From Acidobacteriota bacterium (GTDB taxonomy: Bacteria > Acidobacteriota > Terriglobia > Terriglobales > SCQP01), in assembly GCA_021818955.1 (NCBI GenBank), contig JAKASR010000007.1:1-64000 (forward strand): a stretch of 64,000 bases of DNA, given 5' to 3'. Position 1 is the stretch's first letter. Every line of letters begins with the position of its first letter. Positions 15,760-23,452 of the stretch are shown here, piece by piece. Below the pieces are notes generated by a model, which did not search any database, was not told where the DNA came from, and saw only the letters and a list, made by a program, of their open reading frames with translations. A program made the translations under genes and the position numbers.

Positions 15760-18405
15760 TCAGCCTATATGACTGCGGTACCAGGCTTCCAAATCGGCGG
15801 TAATGTCCGCCGGATCGCGTGCCGTGAACTGCAGCGGCGCGGCCAGCCGTACCCGCGCGCGGCCGCGATGGGCGTGGCGGGCGCCGGTGGGCAGAATCTT
15901 AAATAAACCATCAATTCGAATGGGGACCACGGGCAATCGAAGTGCGCGGATGAACATGCCAATGCCTCCGCGAAAGGGCAGCAGCCGCCCATCGCGGGTG
16001 CGCGCTCCTTCCGGAAAAATCAGCGGACAATAGCCGTGGTCGGCCAGCCAGCCGAAATAATGAATCGCCTTTTGCACGCCGATGCGGTCGGATAGCAGGG
16101 CGGCATTGAAAAAAAACTGCGTCTCGCGGAATTGGCGCGCCGCGCGCCAGCGCGCTCGCGCTGGAGCGGTGGCGGAAAAATAATCGCGAAAATGGTCCGG
16201 GCTCATCGCCGGCGCCAGCCAGGGGCGAAACCGGACGGGAAGCGCGCGCAAAATCGCCGGCACGTCCAACAGGCTTTGATGATTGGCCACAAAGAGCACC
16301 GGGGGGCGTACCCCGGTCAGTTCTTCCCGGCCCTCAACCTCAATGTGGGCGACTGTGGCCAAGGCGGGAAACACGCTCAGGTAGAGCAAAACGGTGCGCA
16401 GCGGGCGCACCCATGCGGACGCGGGCCATTCAGGGTAGCGATAGCCCTCCCATCGCGAGGCCAGGGCTGAAGCATGGGCGGAGAACGGCAATGACTGCGC
16501 AGACAGCCTCTTTGGGCGGACCGGCGGCTTCCCCTCAGCCGGCGCCGTGGGCGCGTGATCTTCAATGGCTGCGGCCAGTTCGCCCAAAGTCGAAATATTG
16601 GCGAGGGTGCTTTCATCGAGGCGTGTTGTGGTGTGTTCCTCCAGCCAGGCCAGCAATTCGGCGCGGTCAAGTGAGGAAAGGCCCAGGTCTTCGTTCAGCC
16701 GGGCTTCGGGCCGCAGGCGCTCCGAGGGCAGCCGCAACTGCTGCATAAAGAAATCGCGCCAACTTTGTTCCTCCGGAACGGCGCTGGGCGCATTGGCGGC
16801 ATGCGCGCCGGCCAGCCATTCGGCGATTGCGCCGCGCCGCAGCTTGCGCGTCGAGGCGGTGCGCGGCAGGCGCTCTTCCGGCCAGGCGCTAAAGCCGCGC
16901 AGCCGCTGATGCGGCTCCAGGTGCGCGTTGACTCGTTCCACTGCGGCGGCGAGCGCCGGCTCACCCGCGCTGTATGCCGGCACCAGCACGGCGTGGGGTT
17001 GGTTGCGCCCATTGGACGCGCTCGGCACGACCGCGCTCTCGCGGATTTCCGGCTGCGCATCGAGCGCCTGTTCAAGATCGGCGGGATAGACGTTCATTCC
17101 CTCGGCGGTGACAATCACGTCTTTTTTGCGACCCAGCAGGATGAGGTTGCCTTCTTCGTCGAGGCGTCCCAAATCGCCGGTGCGCAGCCACCCGTTTTGA
17201 AAACTTTCGGCGGTGGCGCCGGGATCGCGATAATACCCCGGGGAAACATTGCCGCCACGCACCAGAATTTCGCCATCTTCGGCAATTTTCATTTCCACGC
17301 CCGCCAGCCGGCGGCCGACTGCGCCGCGGCGAATGCGGAAAGGGTGCGTGATCGTGATTGCCGGCGCGGTCTCGGTCAATCCATAACCTTGAATTACGGC
17401 ATAACCCAGGGCCTGCCAGAGTTCTTCATCGGCGGGCGGCAGGGCGGCGCCGCCGACTATAAAAGCCCACATCTTCCAGCCTAGCCGGCGATGCAGCCGC
17501 CGCCAGATCCACCAGCGCGCCAGGAACTTGTGTCCGCCGGAACGCGCCAGCACCCACTCGCGCCGCGCATGCGCGTCACCGCACTCCCGGCTCAACTCCC
17601 CCAGAACCCATTGCGAAAACAACTGCAACTGTTGCGGAACGGCAATCACCGCGGAGACGCGATGTGTCCGGACTATTTGCGCCCAGGCGGCGGCCGATTG
17701 CGCTTCCGGATAGACCACTGCGCTGGCCAGCAGCGGAGGCACGAATAAAGCCATGACTTGCCCGAACAGGTGGCTGGGAGGAATTAAGTGCAGGAAGCGC
17801 AATGGCAGCAGCGGCCGGGCGCGCCCCCGGTATTTCTCGATTTCATGCGCGATTGGCCGCAAGTTGGCCAGCAGGTTGCCATGCGTAATCATGACGCCTT
17901 TGGGATCGGCTGTGGCGCCGGAGGTGTAAACGATTTCCAGCAGCGTGTCCTCGCTCGGCGCCCCGCTGCACGGCGCGGGTTCGGCTTGCGCTGGCGGCAA
18001 TTGCAGCAGAGCTTCCATTTGCAGCCGTGCAAGCGATGGCATCCGTTGCTCGAATCGCGTTAGCCTTTCGGCATCGGCAATCAGCAGCCGCGCCTCGGTA
18101 TGACGCGCGATACGTTCCAGGTAATCGGCTGAAAACGCCGCATCGGCCGGTACAATGACGTTGCCGCCCAAAACGGCGCCATAAAATGCCGCCGTCCAGG
18201 CCGCGCCGGAAGATCCCCAGAGTAATACGCGGGCGCCGGATTCGATGCCGCGCCGCCGGAACTCCGCCCGCGCCGATTCCGCCGCCTGCACGAGCGCGGC
18301 ATAGCTGATATCGCGGTGGCGATAGGCGTCTTGCTCGATGATGGCCGTATGGCGACCAAGTCGTGAGAGGCTGCGAAGGAATGCGGGCAGGGAATCCAAG
18401 TCCAT
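15760..18405 (-). CDS. Acyl-AMP ligase / acyl carrier / PlsC-type acyltransferase fusion
   Basis: The 881-residue protein has an AMP-binding ligase domain (about 1-510; IVYTSGATADPKGVMITHG, GYGLTETAPA, LRTGDLGRLDEEG, LLGRKKDVIVTAEGMNVYP). A phosphopantetheine-site carrier domain follows (DLGLSSLDRAELL, about residue 605), then a 1-acylglycerol-phosphate acyltransferase domain (NHQSLLDVPAILRALP and FPEGARTRDGRLLPFRGG). It could activate a fatty acid, load it on its own carrier and transfer it to a lysolipid or glycerol-phosphate acceptor. The E. coli Aas protein has the same activities in the opposite domain order and without a carrier. It is probably membrane-associated. Given the PlsA/GeR-like operon 7 kb away it may feed ether or long-chain lipids, which is an inference. 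Confidence 0.85.
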   Translation of the reverse strand: MDLDSLPAFLRSLSRLGRHTAIIEQDAYRHRDISYAALVQAAESARAEFRRRGIESGARVLLWGSSGAAWTAAFYGAVLGGNVIVPADAAFSADYLERIARHTEARLLIADAERLTRFEQRMPSLARLQMEALLQLPPAQAEPAPCSGAPSEDTLLEIVYTSGATADPKGVMITHGNLLANLRPIAHEIEKYRGRARPLLPLRFLHLIPPSHLFGQVMALFVPPLLASAVVYPEAQSAAAWAQIVRTHRVSAVIAVPQQLQLFSQWVLGELSRECGDAHARREWVLARSGGHKFLARWWIWRRLHRRLGWKMWAFIVGGAALPPADEELWQALGYAVIQGYGLTETAPAITITHPFRIRRGAVGRRLAGVEMKIAEDGEILVRGGNVSPGYYRDPGATAESFQNGWLRTGDLGRLDEEGNLILLGRKKDVIVTAEGMNVYPADLEQALDAQPEIRESAVVPSASNGRNQPHAVLVPAYSAGEPALAAAVERVNAHLEPHQRLRGFSAWPEERLPRTASTRKLRRGAIAEWLAGAHAANAPSAVPEEQSWRDFFMQQLRLPSERLRPEARLNEDLGLSSLDRAELLAWLEEHTTTRLDESTLANISTLGELAAAIEDHAPTAPAEGKPPVRPKRLSAQSLPFSAHASALASRWEGYRYPEWPASAWVRPLRTVLLYLSVFPALATVAHIEVEGREELTGVRPPVLFVANHQSLLDVPAILRALPVRFRPWLAPAMSPDHFRDYFSATAPARARWRAARQFRETQFFFNAALLSDRIGVQKAIHYFGWLADHGYCPLIFPEGARTRDGRLLPFRGGIGMFIRALRLPVVPIRIDGLFKILPTGARHAHRGRARVRLAAPLQFTARDPADITADLEAWYRSHIG

Positions 18406-18457
18406 GCATTCCTAGTGTAACGACCTGCGCCATGGGGAGAAATGCGATTTAGTCTTA

Positions 18458-18536
18458 GAGTATTCGCCATGCGTCCGGTTTCGGCCGGACCTTTGCGAAA
18501 GCGCCAGCGCCTAAAAGTAAAAGCGGCCGTACCGCT
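18458..18536 (+). repeat. Dispersed structured repeat, copy B (3' module only)
   Basis: This 79-bp copy starts at GAGTATTCGCCATGCGTCCG and ends with the AAGCGGCCGTACCGCT hairpin, one stem position being altered (GCCGCT to ACCGCT). Only the terminal module is present; the 5' half of the full element is absent. It sits 82 bp behind the stop of the small minus-strand membrane protein gene (18618) and upstream of the acyl-ligase gene. On the minus strand it presents the hairpin plus T-rich tract first. Confidence 0.88.
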
Positions 18537-18617
18537 GCGGCCGCTACGGAGGAAGGGTTTCTGAGTGCGGAGAAGAGTTTCCGTCCTCGTAGTCTAATCG
18601 GAGAAATTTTACCGCGA

Positions 18618-18782
18618 TCACACCGGGTTGGGATGGCTGCCGCCATGGCGCCTGACAAAGTGCAGTACCAGGCTGATGATCCAGAGCACTAGCAGCACCC
18701 AGATCACGGCAGCGATAAAATGCATCGCCAGCCCGATGATCCAGAGCACGAAAAGAACTATAAATGCCCACAAAAAAAACAT
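18618..18782 (-). CDS. Small membrane protein, lmo0937/DUF5670-like
   Basis: The 54-residue protein starts at ATG 18782, which has a strong Shine-Dalgarno (AGGGAGGGGG) six bases upstream. It consists of two hydrophobic helices with a repeated pattern (FVLWIIGLAMHFI and LVLWIISLVLHFV), ending in a short basic tail RRHGGSHPNPV. Size and pattern match the lmo0937 family of tiny two-helix membrane proteins, whose function is unknown and which is often stress-associated. The gene stands alone; AT-rich DNA lies upstream and repeat copy B lies downstream. Confidence 0.75.
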   Translation of the reverse strand: MFFLWAFIVLFVLWIIGLAMHFIAAVIWVLLVLWIISLVLHFVRRHGGSHPNPV

Positions 18783-19084
18783 GATCCCCCTCCCTAAAAT
18801 ATTGGAGTGACGGGAGTTTGTGGCGAGATGCATGCAATTACAGCGGAGTAGAGGGAGAAAGTGGGAAAAATTACTTTGATGGTTCCCTATAGACAGGAAA
18901 AACATATTTAACCCCTTTATTTTCTTATGGGTACATTGTTAAATTTAGGAAGTATTAATTTCCACTACAAAACTTTTTTCTGGACAAGATTTCATCATTT
19001 ATGCGAAATAGGTGTTTCGTTTCTGCTCATTTTGAGCAGCAGCGGAGGCATCGGTGCAGTAAATATCTTTTGGAGGAGAAAAAC
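18783..19084. other. AT-rich intergenic region with a 5'-UTR hairpin
   Basis: This stretch between two divergent small genes is much richer in A/T than the rest of the window, so it probably carries both promoters; I could not assign a convincing -35/-10 pair. Close to the plus-strand gene, at about 19024-19040, is a perfect 7-bp hairpin (CTGCTCA/TGAGCAG, loop TTT) in what would be the leader. The ribosome binding site GGAGG at about 19072-19076 precedes the ATG at 19085. Confidence 0.5.
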
Positions 19085-19459
19085 ATGAAAAATGGATTGC
19101 GCGCAGCTGTCGTAGTGGTATTGTTTTTATGCGGTGTGGTAGGGCTTGTTCAGTTGACGAGCTCGAGCCAACGTACGGTCTATGCAATGACCTCGCTGGC
19201 GCCGGCGCCGCAGTTGAACAACTCCAGCGCGCCTTTCCCGGGTTCGGGAATGAAGGCGCAGTTGAACAACTCCAGCGCGCCTTTCCCGGGTTCGGGAATG
19301 AAGGCGCAGTTGAACAACTCCAGCGCGCCTTTCCCGGGTTCGGGAATGAAGGTGCAGTTGAACAACTCCAGCGCGCCTTTCCCGGGTTCGGGAATGAAGG
19401 TGCAGTTGAACAACTCCAGCGCGCCTTTCCCGGGTTCGGGAATGAAGGCGGGGTTGTAG
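19085..19459 (+). CDS. Secreted protein of five identical 16-residue repeats; possible peptide precursor
   Basis: From ATG 19085 (good GGAGG site) the product is 124 residues. Residues 1-36 form a signal peptide: basic start MKNGLR, hydrophobic AAVVVVLFLCGVVGLV and a likely cleavage near VYA. Residues 43-122 are five repeats of QLNNSSAPFPGSGMKA (units 3 and 4 end MKV), and the protein ends GL. There is no other domain. Each unit ends in a lysine, so proteolysis could release identical peptides; alternatively it is a repetitive surface or matrix protein. No homologous family is recognised. Two membrane protein genes follow on the same strand. A function is not established. Confidence 0.7.
   Translation: MKNGLRAAVVVVLFLCGVVGLVQLTSSSQRTVYAMTSLAPAPQLNNSSAPFPGSGMKAQLNNSSAPFPGSGMKAQLNNSSAPFPGSGMKVQLNNSSAPFPGSGMKVQLNNSSAPFPGSGMKAGL
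19211..19450 (+). repeat. 48-bp tandem repeat, five units, within the secreted repeat protein
   Basis: Units begin at 19211, 19259, 19307, 19355 and 19403 and are almost identical at the nucleotide level; the only recurrent change is GCG to GTG at the last codon of units 3 and 4. Identity at synonymous sites shows recent amplification or homogenisation rather than old divergence under protein selection. Because the unit is 48 bp and free of stops, two other frames are also open across it; these are not genes. Confidence 0.97.
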
Positions 19460-19472
19460 CCTGATCCTTTGC

Positions 19473-19509
19473 GTTTCATGCGCAACGGCTCAGGCTGTTG
19501 GCATGAAAC
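19473..19509 (+). promoter_or_regulatory. Strong hairpin between the repeat-protein gene and the membrane-protein gene
   Basis: A perfect 9-bp stem (GTTTCATGC/GCATGAAAC) with a possible inner CAAC/GTTG extension fills the 53-bp gap between the stop at 19459 and the ATG at 19513. There is no T-tract, so it is not a standard terminator. It lies exactly where the downstream ribosome binding site should be, and it could stabilise the upstream message or limit translation of the downstream gene. Confidence 0.5.
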
Positions 19510-19512
19510 GAT

Positions 19513-20271
19513 ATGCACTGGACTTGGGCACTTTTACCGTTTTTAGCCGGCACGGTCATTAAATTTGGCGCGTGTGTTTATTCGCTCTTGCGAACGCGCG
19601 CTCAATATCTGTCCGTGAAAGTCTGGTTTGCGCTGCTCTTCCTGCAGGATATTCTTTACTGGTTTTTCCTTTTACGTTTTGGCGCGAATTCATTTGCGTA
19701 CGCCATTGTCTATTTCTGGGCGGATTTTATTGCCACCTTCCTGGGTTTAGTGGTCCTGATACGATTGGCAGAGACCTCGTTCCGCAAGGCCAAAATTAAT
19801 ATTCCTTTTTTCCGCGCTGGGGCGATGGCGATCTTAGCCGGCATTTGCGTGCTCAGCTTTATTGCCACTTTCCAAAAGCTGGCGGCCGCTCCGCATCACT
19901 TGAAAGCATTAATTGTTTTGGGCATTGCTCTGGAGCAGCATTCTGCTGCGGCCGCAATGCTGGTTTCAGTGCTGCTTTTCATTGCGTTGACGGTCCTGTT
20001 GGTTTCCGGAACGCGCGTGCGGCGGCTTGTGGCCGGCTTTGCCATCCTCTATAGTTGCACCGCACTCACCGCATCAGCCATGCAATTGTTCGGCCCGGTT
20101 GTGGATAAATCCATCCCCTGGATCTCGGTGTTTGCGTTAGCTTTTATGGCCCATGCCATTTCCGAGCCGGAGCGTACGGATAATCCGCGGCGGCGCCAGC
20201 TGGCATTTGGGCGTTTTCAACCTGCGCGGCTTGAGACCGGCCGCGAGTTGCTGGGCAAGGTAGGCGCCTGA
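19513..20271 (+). CDS. Seven-helix integral membrane protein of unknown function
   Basis: The 252-residue protein contains about seven hydrophobic helices (starting WALLPFLAGTVIKFGACVYS, then VWFALLFLQDILYWFFLL, FWADFIATFLGLVVLI and four more) and a short basic C-terminal tail. No enzymatic motif is recognisable. It follows the secreted repeat-protein gene by 53 bp, separated by a hairpin, and its stop overlaps the next start (TGATG). A receptor or export role for the repeat protein is possible from context only. No clear Shine-Dalgarno is visible, so the start is uncertain. Confidence 0.65.
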   Translation: MHWTWALLPFLAGTVIKFGACVYSLLRTRAQYLSVKVWFALLFLQDILYWFFLLRFGANSFAYAIVYFWADFIATFLGLVVLIRLAETSFRKAKINIPFFRAGAMAILAGICVLSFIATFQKLAAAPHHLKALIVLGIALEQHSAAAAMLVSVLLFIALTVLLVSGTRVRRLVAGFAILYSCTALTASAMQLFGPVVDKSIPWISVFALAFMAHAISEPERTDNPRRRQLAFGRFQPARLETGRELLGKVGA

Positions 20272-20681
20272 TGCAGCACGCACAGCATCTCGATTGGACT
20301 TCCTTGGCGATCTTCATCAGTGCCGGCTTGGTGTTACTGGCGGCTATTCTGGCTTATGCCTACTCCCACCTGCTCGCCGCCGATGCGGAAAGCTTGGCGC
20401 AATTGCAAACCCAGGGGCTGTTGACCGGCGATCCCAGGCGCGATTACCACACGTTAAACCAACTGCTCAGCGCCATCGCTCCCGCCGTCTCGATGCGCAC
20501 CGAATACTGGGTGCTGCTCTATGCCGCCGCGGTTCGGTTGACCGGCATGTTTGGCGCCAAGACCTGGATGCGCGAGCAAATGCAACGTCTTGTCGCTCAC
20601 CAGGCGTTGCGTTACTGCTATGCCCAGAGCTCGCTGGCGGCAATGAGTTCCTATTCCAGCGACGATCTTGCCGGCTTTTAA
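20271..20681 (+). CDS. Small membrane protein coupled to the seven-helix protein
   Basis: The 136-residue protein has one clear N-terminal membrane helix (LAIFISAGLVLLAAILAYAY) followed by a mostly helical soluble region; a second, weaker hydrophobic segment is YWVLLYAAAVRL. Its ATG shares a base with the preceding stop codon (TGATG), so translation is coupled and the two proteins probably act together. No known family is recognised. It converges on the next minus-strand gene, with only 6 bp between stop codons. Confidence 0.6.
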   Translation: MQHAQHLDWTSLAIFISAGLVLLAAILAYAYSHLLAADAESLAQLQTQGLLTGDPRRDYHTLNQLLSAIAPAVSMRTEYWVLLYAAAVRLTGMFGAKTWMREQMQRLVAHQALRYCYAQSSLAAMSSYSSDDLAGF

Positions 20682-20687
20682 AAGCAA

Positions 20688-21107
20688 TTAAAACTCGTAA
20701 TAGCTCATCGCTTCGGAGTGGTTCTCCACCCAGATCTTTTCTTCGTGGGGAATGCCGTTAATTTTTACCAGCACTACCAGCCCGCTGGCATGGCCGCCGG
20801 GCGGAACGGTAACGGCTTCGATTTTATAGCTGCGGATATAGCCCCATTCGCTCTGCGGCCCCCAATCGCGCATAAAAGTGTTCATGGGATAGAGCTTCGG
20901 GTCGGCTTGCCAGAGGTAATATGCTTCCTGATAATTATGGCGAATGAGCGCGCTCATAAACTGATTGACCGTTTGCCGGGCCCGATAATACGGCCAATAG
21001 AGATAGAGTGAAATCGCCAGAATCGCGATCACCAGGGCGCTGATCAGCAGAAGTCGGCGCCGGCGTAATCGGACTTGATCCACCGGTTGAGCATCCATCA
21101 GGGTCAT
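20688..21107 (-). CDS. Single-pass membrane protein with small extracytoplasmic domain
   Basis: The 139-residue protein has a short basic N-terminus, one membrane helix (LLLISALVIAILAISLYLYW) and an outside domain with the pattern RARQTVNQFMSALIRHNYQE then AYYLWQADPK. Stretches such as VNQFMSALIRHNYQEAYYLW resemble the 'conditioned helix then beta-sheet' layout of small NTF2-like/DUF4878-type lipoprotein domains, but I cannot assign a family. ATG 21107 or the in-frame ATG at 21098 could be used. It is apparently monocistronic; the 187 bp between it and the next gene hold nothing recognisable. Confidence 0.55.
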   Translation of the reverse strand: MTLMDAQPVDQVRLRRRRLLLISALVIAILAISLYLYWPYYRARQTVNQFMSALIRHNYQEAYYLWQADPKLYPMNTFMRDWGPQSEWGYIRSYKIEAVTVPPGGHASGLVVLVKINGIPHEEKIWVENHSEAMSYYEF

Positions 21108-21294
21108 AGGTTAGCGCCCGCGTGCGGCGTAGGCATATTCCTGACGCCAGAAACCTGAAAAGTTTCCGCGAAGCGGGCTTGAATTTATTCTACGCCGCGG
21201 AATATCTGCCGAAAAGCGTGGGGGGGCGCGAATTTTTCAACCTCGCCATCCCCCGTGCGTTGCCCCATAAACCGCCGCCTTTAAGTTGATGCGG

Positions 21295-22992
21295 CTAAAA
21301 TCCGGATAACCAGGCATAGAGCCAATTTTCGCGGTGGGTGCGCCAGGCAACATGTAAACGGCGACCGAAGAAATACTGCGGCCCGCCGCCGGCGGCATAT
21401 TCTAGGCTGCGCCAGTCCGAACAGAGCAAAGCATAATGCAAAAATTCCTGGCGAGAATACACTCCCGGCATCCAAAGCTTCAGCTCGAGATGATGGGGCC
21501 ATGCGCAGATCCGGAATCGGACCTGCACACTGCCGGCTCCGGAGCCGCCGATCCATATTCGCTTTCCTGAAAGCTGTTCCATGCTCCAAAGCAAATAGGG
21601 GGTTGTATTCGAGCCTAAATAACAGCGGGGAAGATTCCGGCGCGGGTTGCGGCTCAACCAATGTGTGGCTAGGCTCGTGACCTGTCGTTCGCGATGATGC
21701 AATCGGCGGGCGGCGGCAAACACGTTTCCGCTGGGATACAGGGTCAAATTGGAAGTGGGCGGCATTAATAGAAAATTGCAGGCTACCAGCGCTGTCGCAA
21801 AAACCGGAAGCAGGCGGCGGCGGGTCAGGCTCAAGGCTTCGGCGGCCGGCCAGAGCCAAACCAGCGCATAGAGCGCGACATGACGGCAATTGTTGCCCCG
21901 CAATAGCAGCCAAAAGCCATAGGCGGGGATGCTAAATACGGCCGCGATCGGCAGCCAGTGCCAAGCCCAGCCGCGGCTATCTCCCCGTCCGCGTTGCCGG
22001 GACCGCCAATCGTGGCACAGCCCGTAAACCAAGCCGGCGACTACGGCCGGCGCAACCAGCAAGCCCGGCGCGGTCAACATCGGCAAAGCTTGTTTTTCCC
22101 AATTTAAGCCGCCGAGATAGTTGAAAATCTCCCTCCAGCTACGGTTTTCCGCACCTCGCCAAGATTGATGGAGCAACAGAGCGCGCCCCATCCAAAAAAC
22201 CAGCAATGCGGCTATCGCCAATAACCAGCCATCCCGGCTATGGCGCAGCCATTGGACAAATCGTTCCCGGAAGCTTCGTGCAGGCGTATACGCATGGGAG
22301 CGCGCCGCTAAGACGGGAAATACCATCAACATCAGCGCGCCATCGGCGCGCACCAGCAGCGACGCGCTGAGCGCCGCCAGGGCGGAGGTTCCCAACACGA
22401 TCTGCCGCCGAATGCTTGCAGCGGGCAAGATGGTTCTTTCGGCGGCGCCGGCGTAGTCCGGGACATCATCGAGCCAGCGCGGTTGGGGATGCCAATGGAT
22501 GAAAACCAGCATCGCCGCCAGAAATAAAGTGATCGCCAGCCCTTGCGGGTGCGGTTCGATCCCCAGCCACCAGACCGCCGGCGAGAGTAAAAACAATAAG
22601 CTGCTCCAAAAGGCGGCCGCCGCCGCCGTCAACCGGCGGCCCAGTTCCCAGACCAGCAACGCCAGCACAAGCGATGCCAGCACGCTCACCAGATTCAGAT
22701 CCCAAGTCAAATGCTGAAAATCGTGCGCATAAGCCGCAAGTTTCGCCGCCAGCCAATAATATGCGGGCGAGAAAAGTCGATCATAGATTTGCGGCGCTTG
22801 CGGTCCGAAGCGGCGCCATTGCTCGGCTCCAATCACAAACCAGGCGGAATCAGGTTCTCCCGGCCATGCCGACAGTAAGGGCAGCCGCGTGGCGGCAGTA
22901 ACGGCCACAAGCAACACCGCCCCCAACACCGCAACCGGTGTCGCACCAGATAGGGCGGGGAATCTACGCCAGCATTTGGCAAGAGAAATCAT
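21295..22992 (-). CDS. GT39-like polytopic membrane protein (putative glycosyltransferase), paralogue 1
   Basis: The 565-residue protein has a dozen or so membrane helices. Its first outside loop carries the acidic motif PGEPDSAWFVIGAEQWRR, comparable to the catalytic Asp/Glu loop of dolichyl- or polyprenyl-phosphate-dependent GT-C enzymes (GT39/ArnT). A second motif LWWLGIEPHPQGLAI-type (AVWWLGIEPHPQGLAITLFL) is shared with the protein encoded at 48092-49822, its clear paralogue. It may transfer a lipid-linked sugar to a protein or lipid outside the membrane. It precedes the lipoprotein genes but reads in the opposite direction. The family is moderately certain and the substrate unknown. Confidence 0.65.
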   Translation of the reverse strand: MISLAKCWRRFPALSGATPVAVLGAVLLVAVTAATRLPLLSAWPGEPDSAWFVIGAEQWRRFGPQAPQIYDRLFSPAYYWLAAKLAAYAHDFQHLTWDLNLVSVLASLVLALLVWELGRRLTAAAAAFWSSLLFLLSPAVWWLGIEPHPQGLAITLFLAAMLVFIHWHPQPRWLDDVPDYAGAAERTILPAASIRRQIVLGTSALAALSASLLVRADGALMLMVFPVLAARSHAYTPARSFRERFVQWLRHSRDGWLLAIAALLVFWMGRALLLHQSWRGAENRSWREIFNYLGGLNWEKQALPMLTAPGLLVAPAVVAGLVYGLCHDWRSRQRGRGDSRGWAWHWLPIAAVFSIPAYGFWLLLRGNNCRHVALYALVWLWPAAEALSLTRRRLLPVFATALVACNFLLMPPTSNLTLYPSGNVFAAARRLHHRERQVTSLATHWLSRNPRRNLPRCYLGSNTTPYLLWSMEQLSGKRIWIGGSGAGSVQVRFRICAWPHHLELKLWMPGVYSRQEFLHYALLCSDWRSLEYAAGGGPQYFFGRRLHVAWRTHRENWLYAWLSGF

Positions 22993-23098
22993 TATTTAGG
23001 AACGGCCAAACACTCCTTCCGCAGATGCGCAACGGCAATCGCGAGTCGCTTCGCCGGCCGGGAATTGGGCTAAGCGGCCAAAAGTTGAGTGCGGCCCT

Positions 23099-23289
23099 AA
23101 GCGTTAACGGCCGAGACGGACAGCAGTATTCGTCCGAGATCGCAGGCCGAAGCGCGGGGTTCCTGTTAGGTCCTGCGCCTATTAACGACAATAAACTTTC
23201 GGCAATCAATGAGCATTCGCAATACGTCCGGCTTCGGCCGGACGTTTGCGAAAGCGTCAGCGCCTAAAAGTAAAAGCGGCCGAGCCGCC
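23099..23289 (+). repeat. Dispersed structured repeat, copy C (lacks the first hairpin)
   Basis: The copy runs from AAGCGTTAACGGCCGAGACG to AAGCGGCCGAGCCGCC. It lacks the GGCAATTTC/GAAATTGCC hairpin segment but keeps the central block and 3' module. Its UUCG hairpin reads GTCCGGC-TTCG-GCCGGAC (23226-23243), with a C-G closing pair where most copies have T-G. It sits between divergent genes (22992 minus, 23453 plus), unlike most copies, which lie behind minus-strand stops. The rest of this 460-bp gap (22993-23098, 23290-23452) shows no gene. Confidence 0.9.
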
Positions 23290-23452
23290 GAAAACTGGCC
23301 ACTGCGGGCATGGGCAGGCCAAAAGTTACTACGCGAAATGCCCATAGCTACTACGACGAATGACATCCCTGCCTAAGAAGTTTCCTTGATGACTGATATC
23401 GCAACTTCTCACTTACTCTTTTCCGAGCCACTTCGGGAAAGAGGGGAAGCTA

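Noticed and set aside
19129-19518. Alternative open frames, both strands, across the 48-bp repeats
   Set aside because: They arise because the 48-bp unit lacks stops in several frames; only the plus-strand frame from 19085 has a ribosome binding site and a signal peptide.
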